DNA of 64,000 bases from Mycobacterium hubeiense. Its GTDB lineage: Bacteria > Actinomycetota > Actinomycetes > Mycobacteriales > Mycobacteriaceae. Position 1 is the stretch's first letter. The number at the start of each line of letters is the position of its first letter. Positions 8,119-16,489 of the stretch are shown here, in pieces. The notes beneath the pieces are model-generated. The model saw only the letters and a list, made by a program, of their open reading frames with translations. It did no database searches and was not told the origin of the DNA. Location: positions 1 to 64,000 of the forward strand of contig NZ_PIZU01000005.1 of the NCBI RefSeq assembly GCF_002838065.1, read 5' to 3'. Both the position numbers and the translations under genes were made by a program.

Positions 8119-9407
8119 GGCGTGTACGCCGCCTCGAGGTGTTTGATGCCGTTGACGAAGTTCGACCTCAGCATGACGGGTTCGCTGGCCGCGGTGATGT
8201 CGGGGTATCGCGAATACAGCATCTGAAACGCCACGTTCAGTTCGAGGCGGGCCAGGTGGGCACCCAGGCAGAAGTGCGGTCCAGGACCGCCGAATGCCAG
8301 ATGGTTGTTGGGTTTTCGCTCGATGTCAAAGGTCTCGGGATTCTCGAAAACCGCGGGGTCGCGATTTGCGGCGGGATACCACATCACGACCTTGTCGCCC
8401 TCGTTGAATGTATGGATGACGTCGTCCTGCTCGTTCGTCAGCGTGACGCCGTCGCGAGTCACGGTGCGGCGCATGTGAATCACCGGGCTCGCGTAGCGCA
8501 GAATCTCCTCGACCGCGGTGGGCGCCAATTCGTCGTAGTTCGCCATCAGCCGGTCGCGCTGCTCGGGGTGTGCGCTGAGAATGAGCAGCCCGTGGCTGAG
8601 TGCGTTGCGGGTCGTCTCGTTGCCCGCGCCGATCAGCAGGATGAAGAACTTCGCCAGTTCCTGCGGCGTCAGGTTCTCCTCGTCGGAGGTGACCAGCTTG
8701 CTGATGACGTCGTCGCGCGGATGGGCAATGCGGTCCTCGGCGATGCTCTTGAGCAGATCGATGAGTTGCTCGCTGGTCTGGCTGACCGCCTTCTCGATCC
8801 CCGCGACGGTCTGGTCAGGGACGTACTCGGGATCCGATGCGCCCAAGACGACGTTGGTTGCGCGAAGGATGAATTGTTCGTGCTCGCGCGGCACTCCCAA
8901 CATGTTGTCGATGATGCGCAGCGGCAGCAGGGTGGCGAACGCCGAGACGAAGTCGCAGGTGCCGGAAGCGGGCATCTCCTCGAGGATCTCGGCGGTTGTC
9001 TCGGTGACCAGGCCGCGAAGCTCAGTCAGCATGCGGGGGGTGAAGCCGCGCGACACGATCTTGCGCAACCGCATGTGCTCGGGATCGTCCATGTCGATGA
9101 TGGAGCCGCGATAGGCGCGCATCTCCGCGGTTTGATCGAAGATCTGGGTGCCTTGCCCGGAGCTGAACTCGTCGGGCCGACGGCTGATGCTCACCACGTC
9201 GCGGTGTGCGCCTACCGCCCAGAATCCTCGCACCCGCGGAGAGCCGAGTCGGCTGGTGCGGACGAACACCGGGCGACCCGCGTCGCGCAGGCGTCGGTAG
9301 AGCTCCGTTCGGTCGCCCGGATGCTCCTGCCACCACTGCAGGTCGATCAGCGGGGCGAACTGCTGCTCGTCGAGATCGATCGCGCTCACGACATCCGATT
9401 CTGGCAC
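8115..9407 (-). CDS. cytochrome P450
   Basis: A 430-residue bacterial class I P450. The I-helix oxygen-activation motif is GAGNETTRNA near residue 265, followed by an EEILRYASPV ExxR region. The heme-binding loop is FGGPGPHFCLG with the ligand cysteine at about residue 380. The C-terminus NGIKHLEAAY resembles the CYP124/125/142-like sterol and terpenoid hydroxylases of mycobacteria, but I do not assign a family number. It heads a five-gene reverse operon. The type A palindrome at 9400-9413 overlaps GTG 9407, so translation may begin at GTG 9389 instead. No ferredoxin is adjacent; the one at 16486 could serve. Confidence 0.9.
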   Translation of the reverse strand: MPESDVVSAIDLDEQQFAPLIDLQWWQEHPGDRTELYRRLRDAGRPVFVRTSRLGSPRVRGFWAVGAHRDVVSISRRPDEFSSGQGTQIFDQTAEMRAYRGSIIDMDDPEHMRLRKIVSRGFTPRMLTELRGLVTETTAEILEEMPASGTCDFVSAFATLLPLRIIDNMLGVPREHEQFILRATNVVLGASDPEYVPDQTVAGIEKAVSQTSEQLIDLLKSIAEDRIAHPRDDVISKLVTSDEENLTPQELAKFFILLIGAGNETTRNALSHGLLILSAHPEQRDRLMANYDELAPTAVEEILRYASPVIHMRRTVTRDGVTLTNEQDDVIHTFNEGDKVVMWYPAANRDPAVFENPETFDIERKPNNHLAFGGPGPHFCLGAHLARLELNVAFQMLYSRYPDITAASEPVMLRSNFVNGIKHLEAAYTP

Positions 9408-9413
9408 TTATGT
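9400..9413. promoter_or_regulatory. type A operator (site 2) at the P450 start
   Basis: TGGCACTTATGTCA is a 14-bp imperfect palindrome that overlaps the annotated P450 start codon. Read on the minus strand it continues into GCCAGAATCGGATG, which matches the aldehyde dehydrogenase leader at 13304 downwards (GCCAGAATCGATG). The operator and leader are therefore conserved together at both genes. Confidence 0.6.
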
Positions 9414-9491
9414 CACTTTTAGGCAACGTCGCATAACAGGACAGTATGGATTAATGCGGGGAAACTTGCCGCATCGATCTCGTCATATATC

Positions 9492-9505
9492 TAACATTAG
9501 TGTCA
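9492..9505. promoter_or_regulatory. type A operator (site 3) upstream of the Gfo/Idh gene
   Basis: TAACATTAGTGTCA is 14 bp with near-perfect dyad symmetry (minus strand TGACACTAATGTTA). It lies 27 bp before the Gfo/Idh start at 9532 and 79 bp from site 2, in the same divergent gap. Together the two sites would allow one regulator to control both directions. Confidence 0.6.
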
Positions 9506-9531
9506 CTGACAGTAGGGAACCGAGGAGGGCC

Positions 9532-10614
9532 ATGTCATTACGGGTAGGCATCATCGGCGTGGGCTGGGGCGCCCACGTGCAAGTGCCGGGTTTTCGAGCG
9601 GCGAAGGGCTTCGAGCCTGTCGCGCTGTGTGCGCGCACACCCGAACGGTTGCAACGGGTGGCCACCAAGCTGGGCATTGACGAGACGTCCACCGATTGGC
9701 AGTCGTTCGTCACACGGGATGACCTCGACGTCATCTCGGTCGCCACGCCCACCTCGTTGCACCACGAGATGACGACGGCTGCCCTGGCCGCGGGCAAACC
9801 CGTGCTCTGCGAAAAGCCGCTCGCCGGCGACCTGGACGAGGCCCGCGACATGGTGCGCGCCGCCGCCGCCGCCGACGTGCCAACCGCCTGCTGCTTCGAG
9901 AACCGTTGGAACCCAGACTGGTTGGCCGTCGCGGATCGAGTGCGCTCCGGTTTCCTGGGCACGCCGTACTTCGTCCGCGTGAGTCGCAGCGCGTCGTACT
10001 GGCACCCGAGCCATCCTCTGCAGGCCCACTGGATGTACGACCGCGAGCAGGGCGGCGGATACCTGGCAGGCATGCTGGTGCACGATCTCGACTTCGTGTG
10101 CAGCCTGCTCGGTCGCCCCGTGTCGGTGTGCGCGGAGGTGCGCACCAGCGATCCGGTGCGCGAGCTGCCCGACGGTGGGACGCTGCAGGTCACCGCCGAC
10201 GACACCGCGGCGGTGCTGATGCGGATGGAGTCCGGGGTAACCGCCGTGTTGAGCGTGTCGGTGATGGGTGCGCACGCCGACCACTACCGCCTGGAGCTTT
10301 TCGGCGCCGACGGCACCATCATCGGTGATGGCGACTTGCGTTCGGCGGCTTATCAACTCGGTGGGGCCACCGACGACGGCCTGCGTCCGTTGCCAGTCGA
10401 CAACCGCGAGCCTGCACATCCCGAGCGGCTCCCTGGTGGGCTGGCGGGTCATGCCAGCCGGGCGATGGCGCTGATGCTGGAGGACTGGCTGCCCGCATTC
10501 GACGGCGCGCCGAGCCAGGTGGCCACCTTCGACGACGGCCTGCTGTCGCTGGCGGTGATCGACGCTGCGCGTCGATCCGCCGAAGGCGGCGGCTGGGAAC
10601 CGGTGCAAGCATGA
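9532..10614 (+). CDS. Gfo/Idh/MocA family oxidoreductase
   Basis: A 360-residue NAD(P)-dependent oxidoreductase. The Rossmann motif VGIIGVGWGAHVQVPGF opens the protein and the family signature CEKPLAGDLDEA carries the catalytic lysine near residue 95. The C-terminal substrate domain includes HDLDFVCSLLG. Members act on sugars, inositols and related polyols, and some on cyclic alcohols. ATG 9532 follows GGAGGG by 5 nt. The longer frame from 9454 would run through the operator. It is divergent from the P450 operon and converges on the alcohol dehydrogenase, with a hairpin repeat between them. Confidence 0.85.
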   Translation: MSLRVGIIGVGWGAHVQVPGFRAAKGFEPVALCARTPERLQRVATKLGIDETSTDWQSFVTRDDLDVISVATPTSLHHEMTTAALAAGKPVLCEKPLAGDLDEARDMVRAAAAADVPTACCFENRWNPDWLAVADRVRSGFLGTPYFVRVSRSASYWHPSHPLQAHWMYDREQGGGYLAGMLVHDLDFVCSLLGRPVSVCAEVRTSDPVRELPDGGTLQVTADDTAAVLMRMESGVTAVLSVSVMGAHADHYRLELFGADGTIIGDGDLRSAAYQLGGATDDGLRPLPVDNREPAHPERLPGGLAGHASRAMALMLEDWLPAFDGAPSQVATFDDGLLSLAVIDAARRSAEGGGWEPVQA

Positions 10615-10623
10615 GAAGCGCGT

Positions 10624-10679
10624 CGAACGTGAACCTGTTGCGAAAAACCGTGGGGAATTTCGCAATAGCTTCACGTTCG
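10624..10679. repeat. intergenic hairpin element between convergent genes
   Basis: The left arm 10624-10649 (begins CGAACGTGAACC) and right arm 10654-10679 (ends TTCACGTTCG) are complementary at 22 of 26 positions with a four-base loop. It is similar in sequence and layout to the hairpin at 44102-44153: both have GTGAACC, then TGCGAAAA, and the mirror half. It probably acts as a bidirectional terminator for the Gfo/Idh gene and the alcohol dehydrogenase. Confidence 0.75.
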
Positions 10680-10697
10680 GTGGCCTGAGGCCGAGCG

Positions 10698-11822
10698 TTA
10701 CGCCTCGGCGGCTGGATAGATCAGCACGCCGCGAATGTTGGCCCCCGCGTGCATGTCGGCGTAGCCGTCGTTGACCTTCTCCAATGGGTACGTGCGGGTG
10801 ACCATCGAGTCGAGATCCACTTGACCCGCGCTGTACAGCTCAAGAATTTTCGGAATGTCGGCGCGTGGGTTGCCTGAGCCGTAGAGCGTCCCGATGATTT
10901 GCTTCTCGGTCAGCGTCAGGTCCATCAGGTTGGCCCGGATCTCGCGCTCCAGCATCGGGTGGATGTTGGTGACGATCAGCTTGCCGCGCTTGGCGGTCAT
11001 AGCCAGTGCCTGACCCACAAGTTGACCATCGCCGACGCCCATCGCGCAGATGAACTTGTCCACACCGCGGTCCCAGGTGGCTTCGGCCACAACGCTTTTG
11101 GCCTCGTTCCAGTCCGCTGCGGTGTGGGTGGCGCCCATCTTGCGCGCTTCGTCGCGTTTGTACGGCGACGGGTCGATGACGGTGATGGTGCGGGCACCGG
11201 CCAGACGCGCACCCTGAACCGCTGCGGCGCCGATGCCTCCGACACCAGCGATCGCGACGGTGTCGCCTGGCCGCACGTCGGCGGCATAGACGGCCGAACC
11301 CCACCCGGTGATGAAGCCGCATCCGAGCAGGCACGCGAGGTCAAGACGGTAGTGCTCCGGGATTTTGACGCAGCTTGCCTCGTGCACCACGGTGTGGTGC
11401 GCGAACGAACCGACGCCGCAGGCCAACGCGAGATCCTTGTCGCCGATATGGTGGCGGGCGGTTCCGTCGTGAATTTGCATGCCGGAGTAGATTTTTGCGC
11501 CCAGGTCGCACAGGCTCTGGTGGCCGGTCGAACACGACGGACACCGCCCGCAGGAGGGTATGAAGCTGAACACGACGTGGTCACCCGGGGCCAGCCACGA
11601 CACGTGGTCGCCGACGGCCTTGACCACGCCGGCGCCCTCGTGCCCTCCGATGCAGGGCAGCGCGATCGGCATGTCGCCGGTGACGAGGTGGTCGTCGGAG
11701 TGGCACATGCCCGAGGCGTGAAGTTCGACCAACACCTCCGTCGCCTTGGGCTCGTCGAGCTCGATGGTCTCGATGGACCATGGCGTGTTGCGTTCGAATA
11801 GCACTGCGGCTTGGGTTTGCAT
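10698..11822 (-). CDS. zinc-dependent alcohol dehydrogenase (NDMA-dependent type)
   Basis: A 374-residue medium-chain dehydrogenase. The catalytic zinc site is seen as GMCHSDDHL and GGHEGAGVV, and the structural zinc site as CGRCPSCSTGHQSLC. The nucleotide motif is IAGVGGIGAAAVQGARLAGA. The N-terminal and structural-zinc regions match the mycofactocin-linked NDMA-dependent alcohol dehydrogenases (TIGR03989) of actinobacteria, whose cofactor is tightly bound. No mycofactocin genes lie in this window. It follows the aldehyde dehydrogenase in a reverse operon (18-bp gap). A two-step oxidation of a P450-made alcohol to an acid is the obvious reading, though it is inference. Confidence 0.87.
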   Translation of the reverse strand: MQTQAAVLFERNTPWSIETIELDEPKATEVLVELHASGMCHSDDHLVTGDMPIALPCIGGHEGAGVVKAVGDHVSWLAPGDHVVFSFIPSCGRCPSCSTGHQSLCDLGAKIYSGMQIHDGTARHHIGDKDLALACGVGSFAHHTVVHEASCVKIPEHYRLDLACLLGCGFITGWGSAVYAADVRPGDTVAIAGVGGIGAAAVQGARLAGARTITVIDPSPYKRDEARKMGATHTAADWNEAKSVVAEATWDRGVDKFICAMGVGDGQLVGQALAMTAKRGKLIVTNIHPMLEREIRANLMDLTLTEKQIIGTLYGSGNPRADIPKILELYSAGQVDLDSMVTRTYPLEKVNDGYADMHAGANIRGVLIYPAAEA

Positions 11823-11840
11823 GGAAATCCCTTCGGAGCC

Positions 11841-13304
11841 TTATCGAATGATGACTTGATGTTCAACGAAGCCGGCGATGCCCTCGGGCCCGCCCTCGCG
11901 GCCGATGCCGGACTGCTTGAACCCGCCGAACGGGCTGGCGAAGTCGAGCACCGCGGTCGAGTTGACCGCCACCGACCCGACCTGCAGCCGCGCCGCCACC
12001 GCCGCTGCCCGCTCCGAGTCGGACGACCACACCGCACCAACGAGCCCGTATCGGGAGTCGTTGGCGATGGCGACCGCGTCGGCAGCGTCATCCTCTCCGG
12101 TGTCGTCATAGGCGATGACGACAGCGACGGGTCCGAAGACCTCCTCGCGGGCGATCTCCATGTCATTGGTCGCCGCGACGAGTGCCGGGGCGACCAACCA
12201 TCCTGGCCCGTCCGGCCGCTCACCGCCCACGAGGACCGTGGCGCCTTCTTCTCGTGCACGCGACACAAACTCTTCGACTCTGTCGCGTGCGGCCTCGTTG
12301 ATCAGTGGGCCGATGTCGGTCGACCGGTCGGCAGGGTTGCCGACGCTCAACTTGGCGACCGCTTGGGTCAGAGCCACCACGTATTCGTCGTAGCGGCTGC
12401 GCGGCAGCAGGATTCGCGTCAACGCCGCGCACAGCTGGCCGTTGTTGCCCATCACACCGCTGACGAGTCCGGGCACGGTGTTGTCGAGCTCCGCGTCGGG
12501 CAGCACGATCGCCGCGGACTTGCCGCCAAGTTCGAGGCTGCAGCGCCGGATGAGCGAGCCGCACTTCGCGGCGATGCGCGCGCCGACGGCTGTCGATCCG
12601 GTGAAGCTGACTTTGTCGATTCCGGCATGTCCGGTGAGCAGCTCGCCGGTCGCGGCGCCGCCGTTGACGACGTTGACCACGCCATCCGGGATTCCCGCCT
12701 CCTCGATCGCTTCGGTCAGCACGGCGAACTCCAGCGGGGCGTCGGGCGCCGGTTTGAGCACCACCGTGCACCCGGCGGCCAGCGCCGGACCCAGCTTCAA
12801 CGCGGCGATGAACAGTGGTGTGTTCCATGGCACGATCGCGCCGACCACGCCGACGGGCACCTGGCGTACGAGTACGGTGCCGCCCGTCATCGAGGGGCGG
12901 GTGGTGCAGAAGGGATAGTCACCGGTGATGGCGGCGTATGCCTTCAGCACGCCGACCGCGGTGATCACCTGACCGAAGGTGCTCCACGACCGCGGTGACC
13001 CGATCTCCGCGGTCGTCAGGTCGGCGAGCTCACCTTTGCGCGCAGCCAGGGCGTCGGCCAGCCGGCCGAGCGCGGCTCCGCGCTCTGCAGGGGAGGTCTG
13101 GCCCCACCCGGGCAGCGCGTCGCGGGCGGCCGCGACGGCGGCGTCGACTTCGGCAGGGCCGGCGACGCCCACCGAGCCGAGGACTTCGCCAGTGGTCGGC
13201 GACGTCACGTCGATCGTCTCGGCGGGCGCCTCCGTGATCCATTTGCCTGCGACATAGCTTGCCGCCACCTCGACCATGGGCATCGATTCTGGCATTAATG
13301 TCAT
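11841..13304 (-). CDS. aldehyde dehydrogenase
   Basis: An NAD(P)-dependent aldehyde dehydrogenase of about 480 residues. The catalytic Glu lies in LELGGKSAAIVLPDAELD (near residue 255) and the nucleophilic Cys in GNNGQLCAALTRILLP (near 290). The cofactor-binding segment VVPWNTPLFIAALKLGPAL is also present. Four in-frame starts cluster at 13304, 13295, 13283 and 13277. The operator at 13290-13303 covers the first two, so 13283 or 13277 (protein starting MVEVAASYVAGKW) may be the real start. It is first in a reverse operon with the alcohol dehydrogenase and divergent from the MaoC hydratase pair. Confidence 0.88.
   Translation of the reverse strand: MTLMPESMPMVEVAASYVAGKWITEAPAETIDVTSPTTGEVLGSVGVAGPAEVDAAVAAARDALPGWGQTSPAERGAALGRLADALAARKGELADLTTAEIGSPRSWSTFGQVITAVGVLKAYAAITGDYPFCTTRPSMTGGTVLVRQVPVGVVGAIVPWNTPLFIAALKLGPALAAGCTVVLKPAPDAPLEFAVLTEAIEEAGIPDGVVNVVNGGAATGELLTGHAGIDKVSFTGSTAVGARIAAKCGSLIRRCSLELGGKSAAIVLPDAELDNTVPGLVSGVMGNNGQLCAALTRILLPRSRYDEYVVALTQAVAKLSVGNPADRSTDIGPLINEAARDRVEEFVSRAREEGATVLVGGERPDGPGWLVAPALVAATNDMEIAREEVFGPVAVVIAYDDTGEDDAADAVAIANDSRYGLVGAVWSSDSERAAAVAARLQVGSVAVNSTAVLDFASPFGGFKQSGIGREGGPEGIAGFVEHQVIIR
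13290..13303. promoter_or_regulatory. type A operator (site 4), best match
   Basis: TGGCATTAATGTCA is the most symmetrical 14-bp site (12 of 14 positions palindromic). It lies in the divergent gap between the aldehyde dehydrogenase and the MaoC-type hydratase genes. A looser relative, TGACACTATTGGTCA, is at 13367-13381 directly before ATG 13384. The regulator is inferred to be the tandem TetR protein encoded 0.9 kb downstream. Confidence 0.6.
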
Positions 13305-13383
13305 CTTTGGACAAGCGGCTCATTTGTGCAATAGGCGCCCGGAGAGTTTCGCTCCTGACATTTTTCTGACACTATTGGTCACT

Positions 13384-13821
13384 ATGACTCCATCGTCGGA
13401 AGGCGACGCCGACCTTGGCGTCGGAGAGCCGTGGGAGGTGGTGGTCGAACGCGGCAAGATCGCCGAGTTCGCCGAAGCCATGCTGAGTGACAACCCCGCC
13501 TACCGGGGCCCCGACGCGATCATCCCTCCGACGTTTCTCACCAGTGCGGCTCGGTGGGCACCGCCTGGTGTCCGGGTGAACGTGGGCTTCGACCGCAAGC
13601 GTTTGTTGCATGGTGAGCAGGAGTACACGTTCTACGGCGCACTGCCCGCGGCGGGCGACGTGCTCACCGCTGCGGAGCGCATCGTCGAGCGGTTCACCAA
13701 GCCCGGTAAGCGTGGCGGCACCATGCGCTTCGCCAGAGTGGTGACCGAATACCGCGACACCACAGGGACATTGGTCGCCGAGGCGAAGGCGACGTTCATC
13801 GAGACAGCGGCCAAAAAGTGA
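13384..13821 (+). CDS. FAS1-like / MaoC N-terminal dehydratase subunit
   Basis: A 145-residue hot-dog fold protein of the type that forms the non-catalytic partner in two-subunit MaoC hydratases (as HadA/HadC with HadB, or ChsH-type pairs). It shows IAEFAEAMLSDNPAYRGPDA at the start and a later FDRKRLLHGEQEYTFYG strand. It lacks the catalytic hydratase-2 motif found in its neighbour. ATG 13384 is used; the frame is open upstream through the operator. The stop overlaps the next gene by 4 bp (GTGA), so the two subunits are coupled. Hydration of a bulky enoyl-CoA is the likely joint role. Confidence 0.8.
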   Translation: MTPSSEGDADLGVGEPWEVVVERGKIAEFAEAMLSDNPAYRGPDAIIPPTFLTSAARWAPPGVRVNVGFDRKRLLHGEQEYTFYGALPAAGDVLTAAERIVERFTKPGKRGGTMRFARVVTEYRDTTGTLVAEAKATFIETAAKK

Positions 13822-14273
13822 CGGCCATGACCGCTCTGCGCGTGGGCGCGCAGGCGGCCCCGCGCGAGTTCGGGCCGCTGACCCGCCAGATGTTCGTCCG
13901 TTACGCCGGGGCGTCCGGGGACCTGAACCCGATGCACTACGACGACGAGTTCGCGCGGGCCGCCGGATTTCCGTCGGTTTTCGCCCAGGGGATGTTCTCG
14001 GCAGCCCTGCTCGCAGGTTTCGCGACCGACTGGCTAGGCGCGCGCAACGTTCGCCGGTTCGGGGTCAGGTTCCGCGAGCAGGTCTGGCCCGGCGACGTGC
14101 TGACCTGCTCGGGAACCGTCACCGCCGTGTCGGAGGAGTCAAACGCCGACCGGCTGATGGTCGAGTTGACCGCCACCCGGCAGACGGGCGGCGTGGCGAT
14201 CACCGGGACCGCGGAATTCGTCATTCCGCGAAACGCGCCACTGCGCGACACACCCAGCCCGGCTGGGCCATAG
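13818..14273 (+). CDS. MaoC-like enoyl-CoA hydratase, catalytic subunit
   Basis: A 151-residue R-specific hydratase subunit. The hydratase-2 signature is present as YAGASGDLNPMHYDDEFA (about residues 30-47), with the catalytic Asp and His. VFAQGMFSAALLAGFATDWLG forms the central hot-dog helix. The start is GTG 13818 or ATG 13827. It would pair with the FAS1-like subunit encoded just upstream to hydrate an alpha,beta-unsaturated CoA ester, as in sterol side-chain degradation, before retro-aldol or dehydrogenase steps. The tandem TetR gene starts 12 bp downstream on the same strand. Confidence 0.85.
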   Translation: MTAMTALRVGAQAAPREFGPLTRQMFVRYAGASGDLNPMHYDDEFARAAGFPSVFAQGMFSAALLAGFATDWLGARNVRRFGVRFREQVWPGDVLTCSGTVTAVSEESNADRLMVELTATRQTGGVAITGTAEFVIPRNAPLRDTPSPAGP

Positions 14274-14285
14274 GCTTAGACGATC

Positions 14286-15626
14286 ATGTCCGAAGCCTCG
14301 ATCGTCCGTCGGGCCAGTTACGGCCCGTCGAGCCCCACCGTCGGTGAACGCGGTGCCAGCACGCGGAGCAAGATCACCGAGGTTTCGCTGGAGTTGTTCG
14401 GTCGGCTCGGATACTTTGACACGTCCGTCGATGCGATCGCCAAGGGCGCAGGCGTTTCGCGTGCCACCCTGTACCAGTACTTCAAGGGCAAGGACGAGAT
14501 CTTTCTCGAGTTGCTCAACGAATGCGGGAGCGCGCTGTTCCGGGTGGCTCGCCGCATCGGGCCGCTCGGGCCCGACGAAGTGGGGTTCGACAACCTGAAC
14601 TGGTGGCTCGGCGAGTGGAGCTGGGTCTTCGAGAAGTACTCCACGATGTTCGTGCAGTGGACGGCCATCGCCTCGTCGGATACCAAGGTGCGCCCGGAGA
14701 TAACGCGGTTCGTGCGCAGCTACAACCACCGCCTCGCCGAGCGGCTCGCGGCGTCGGGACTGCACGGCCTCGACCCTGAAGTGGCGGCCATGACGATGAC
14801 CGCGCTCGTGCACCGCATCAACTTGCACGTGCACACCGGTCGCGCCTATGGCCGGACCGCGAAGGATGCGGTCGACACCTTGTCGGTCTTTCTCCAACTC
14901 ATGTTGTTCCCTGCTACGCCACCTGCGGTGTTGACGTCGCTACGGCTACACGGCAGCAGCAATCCGGCTGCCGACGTGGACGCCGTCGAGGTGCCCGATG
15001 AACCGAGTGTCGAGGGACTTTCCATCAGCGAACGCACCGCAGGGCTGAGCAAGCGCGCTGACGCCACGGTCAGGGCGCTAGCTGAAGCCGGTGCGGCCCA
15101 GTTCCGCGCCCGTGGGTATCGCAGCACCAGCGTGGACGACATCGTGGCGGCCGCCGACGTAGCGCGCGGCACGTTCTACAAGTACTTCAGCGACAAGCAG
15201 GACCTGCTGGCAGCCGTCGCCGCGGAGATATACGGCGCCGGAATCGCGTTCGCAGAACGCATTTCGCAGGTCGACCCCCTCGCGCAGGAGTCGACTCTGC
15301 GGCACTGGCTGGCTACCTACGTCGAGTTCTACGACCGGTACTCCGGCTGCATCGAGGCATGGGCGGAGGGCACCACCGACGACCCCACGATCGTCGGCAT
15401 CGGTGAACACGGCCAGGTGATGATGGACCTCGGCGCGGCCAAAATGCTGATCCGCCGCCCCGGTCCATATCCGTTCGACCCGCTGGTTTCGGCTCTGATC
15501 CTGCGCGCGCTCGTCACCCGGGTGCCCCAGGCCGCGTTGGATCTGCCCGAGCCGCTGGACGCAGACGGCATAGTCGAGCTATTGATCAGCTGCATCAAAC
15601 GCGGGTTCTTCGGTCACGCAAGCTAA
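14286..15626 (+). CDS. tandem TetR-family regulator (two TetR modules in one chain)
   Basis: A 446-residue protein that contains two complete TetR-type DNA-binding domains. The first HTH is around residues 40-70 (AKGAGVSRATLYQYFKGKDE) and the second around 277-305 (AAADVARGTFYKYFSDKQDL). Each is followed by about 150 residues of helical ligand-binding type sequence. Normal TetR proteins are about 200 residues and dimerise, so one chain here could bind a palindrome as a pseudo-dimer. A TAGGCT -10-like sequence lies at 14271-14276. It follows the MaoC genes and is the only regulator in the left half, so it is the candidate for the type A operators. It converges on the dioxygenase with a 4-bp overlap. 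Confidence 0.85.
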   Translation: MSEASIVRRASYGPSSPTVGERGASTRSKITEVSLELFGRLGYFDTSVDAIAKGAGVSRATLYQYFKGKDEIFLELLNECGSALFRVARRIGPLGPDEVGFDNLNWWLGEWSWVFEKYSTMFVQWTAIASSDTKVRPEITRFVRSYNHRLAERLAASGLHGLDPEVAAMTMTALVHRINLHVHTGRAYGRTAKDAVDTLSVFLQLMLFPATPPAVLTSLRLHGSSNPAADVDAVEVPDEPSVEGLSISERTAGLSKRADATVRALAEAGAAQFRARGYRSTSVDDIVAAADVARGTFYKYFSDKQDLLAAVAAEIYGAGIAFAERISQVDPLAQESTLRHWLATYVEFYDRYSGCIEAWAEGTTDDPTIVGIGEHGQVMMDLGAAKMLIRRPGPYPFDPLVSALILRALVTRVPQAALDLPEPLDADGIVELLISCIKRGFFGHAS

Positions 15627-16489
15627 CGTGCTGGGGCGGACACGGCGACGGCCATCCCGGTGATCCATTCCGGAACAGGCTCGTAGGCAACGGGGAAGAC
15701 CGGCCTGCCGCCGCCGGCGGCACCCGCGGCGACCCAGGTCCTGACCTCGTTGGCGCCGGCGCCTGCGCGCGTGTGGGCGCAGTCCACGAGTCGGATCAGC
15801 GCCGCGGCATCCCAGGTCGACATTGCCTGTAACACCTCGGCATCCCAGTCCGGCCGTATCTTGTTGCGTGCGTCCGCCATTCCTGCGGCGATGATGCGCG
15901 CGCGCTCGTCGTCGCTGAGTTGGTAGCTGTCGACTTCCAGGCTCGGTGGCGAATGCGACAGTCCGCCGGTGCCGATCAGCAGCACCCGCTGATCGACCGA
16001 GTCGAGGAATCGCGCGACCGCCGCACCGAAGCCAGCGACACGCCGGCCGGTTGGCAGGGGGGCGGTCGCGCAGTTCACCGCGATCGGAATGACAGGCTTA
16101 GCATCCAAGTCGCCCACCAGGTCCCGAATCGGCTGTGCGAAAGCGTGATCCAGTTCGACGTCACGGCACACCGCGATATCAAACTCTTCGGTGAGCAAGT
16201 GCTCGCACAGTGCGCGAGCCAACGTCGACGGAACCGCCAAGGCGCCCGCGGGATGGCGGCCTTCGGCGATGATCGAAGCCGACAGTGCCACACCGAATGT
16301 CGGCACCACGGTGGTGAATGCGCGTCGGTGGTCACCGCCGAAGACGATCACCACGTCGGGGTCGAAAACGCGCACCTCATCGGCCGCCCGCGCCAAGGCC
16401 GAGCGGAACTCGAGCCCGAACACCTCCTCGACGTCGCGCTCCTTGCCGGGGCTGTGACTCGCGCAGACCACCAAGCGGCGCGAAGTCAT
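15623..16489 (-). CDS. class III extradiol ring-cleavage dioxygenase (MhpB-like)
   Basis: A 288-residue LigB-superfamily protein. It follows 2,3-dihydroxyphenylpropionate 1,2-dioxygenase (MhpB) along its length: ASHSPG at the start, VIVFGGDHRRAF, VELDHAFAQPIRDL, LIGTGGLSHSPP, and the end EVRTWVAAGAA then EPVPEWITGM. The His of the DHAFAQ and GGLSHSPP motifs fits the Fe(II)-binding and acid-base residues of the family. It should open a catechol-type ring by meta cleavage. It is the last gene of a reverse operon with a P450 and a ferredoxin (4-bp overlaps), which suggests the P450 prepares or modifies the ring. No hydrolase or hydratase of the lower mhp pathway is adjacent. Confidence 0.85.
   Translation of the reverse strand: MTSRRLVVCASHSPGKERDVEEVFGLEFRSALARAADEVRVFDPDVVIVFGGDHRRAFTTVVPTFGVALSASIIAEGRHPAGALAVPSTLARALCEHLLTEEFDIAVCRDVELDHAFAQPIRDLVGDLDAKPVIPIAVNCATAPLPTGRRVAGFGAAVARFLDSVDQRVLLIGTGGLSHSPPSLEVDSYQLSDDERARIIAAGMADARNKIRPDWDAEVLQAMSTWDAAALIRLVDCAHTRAGAGANEVRTWVAAGAAGGGRPVFPVAYEPVPEWITGMAVAVSAPAR

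Noticed and set aside
13356..13371. TGACATTTTTCTGACA as a further operator
   Set aside because: The two TGACA words are direct rather than inverted, so it does not form a dyad like the other sites.
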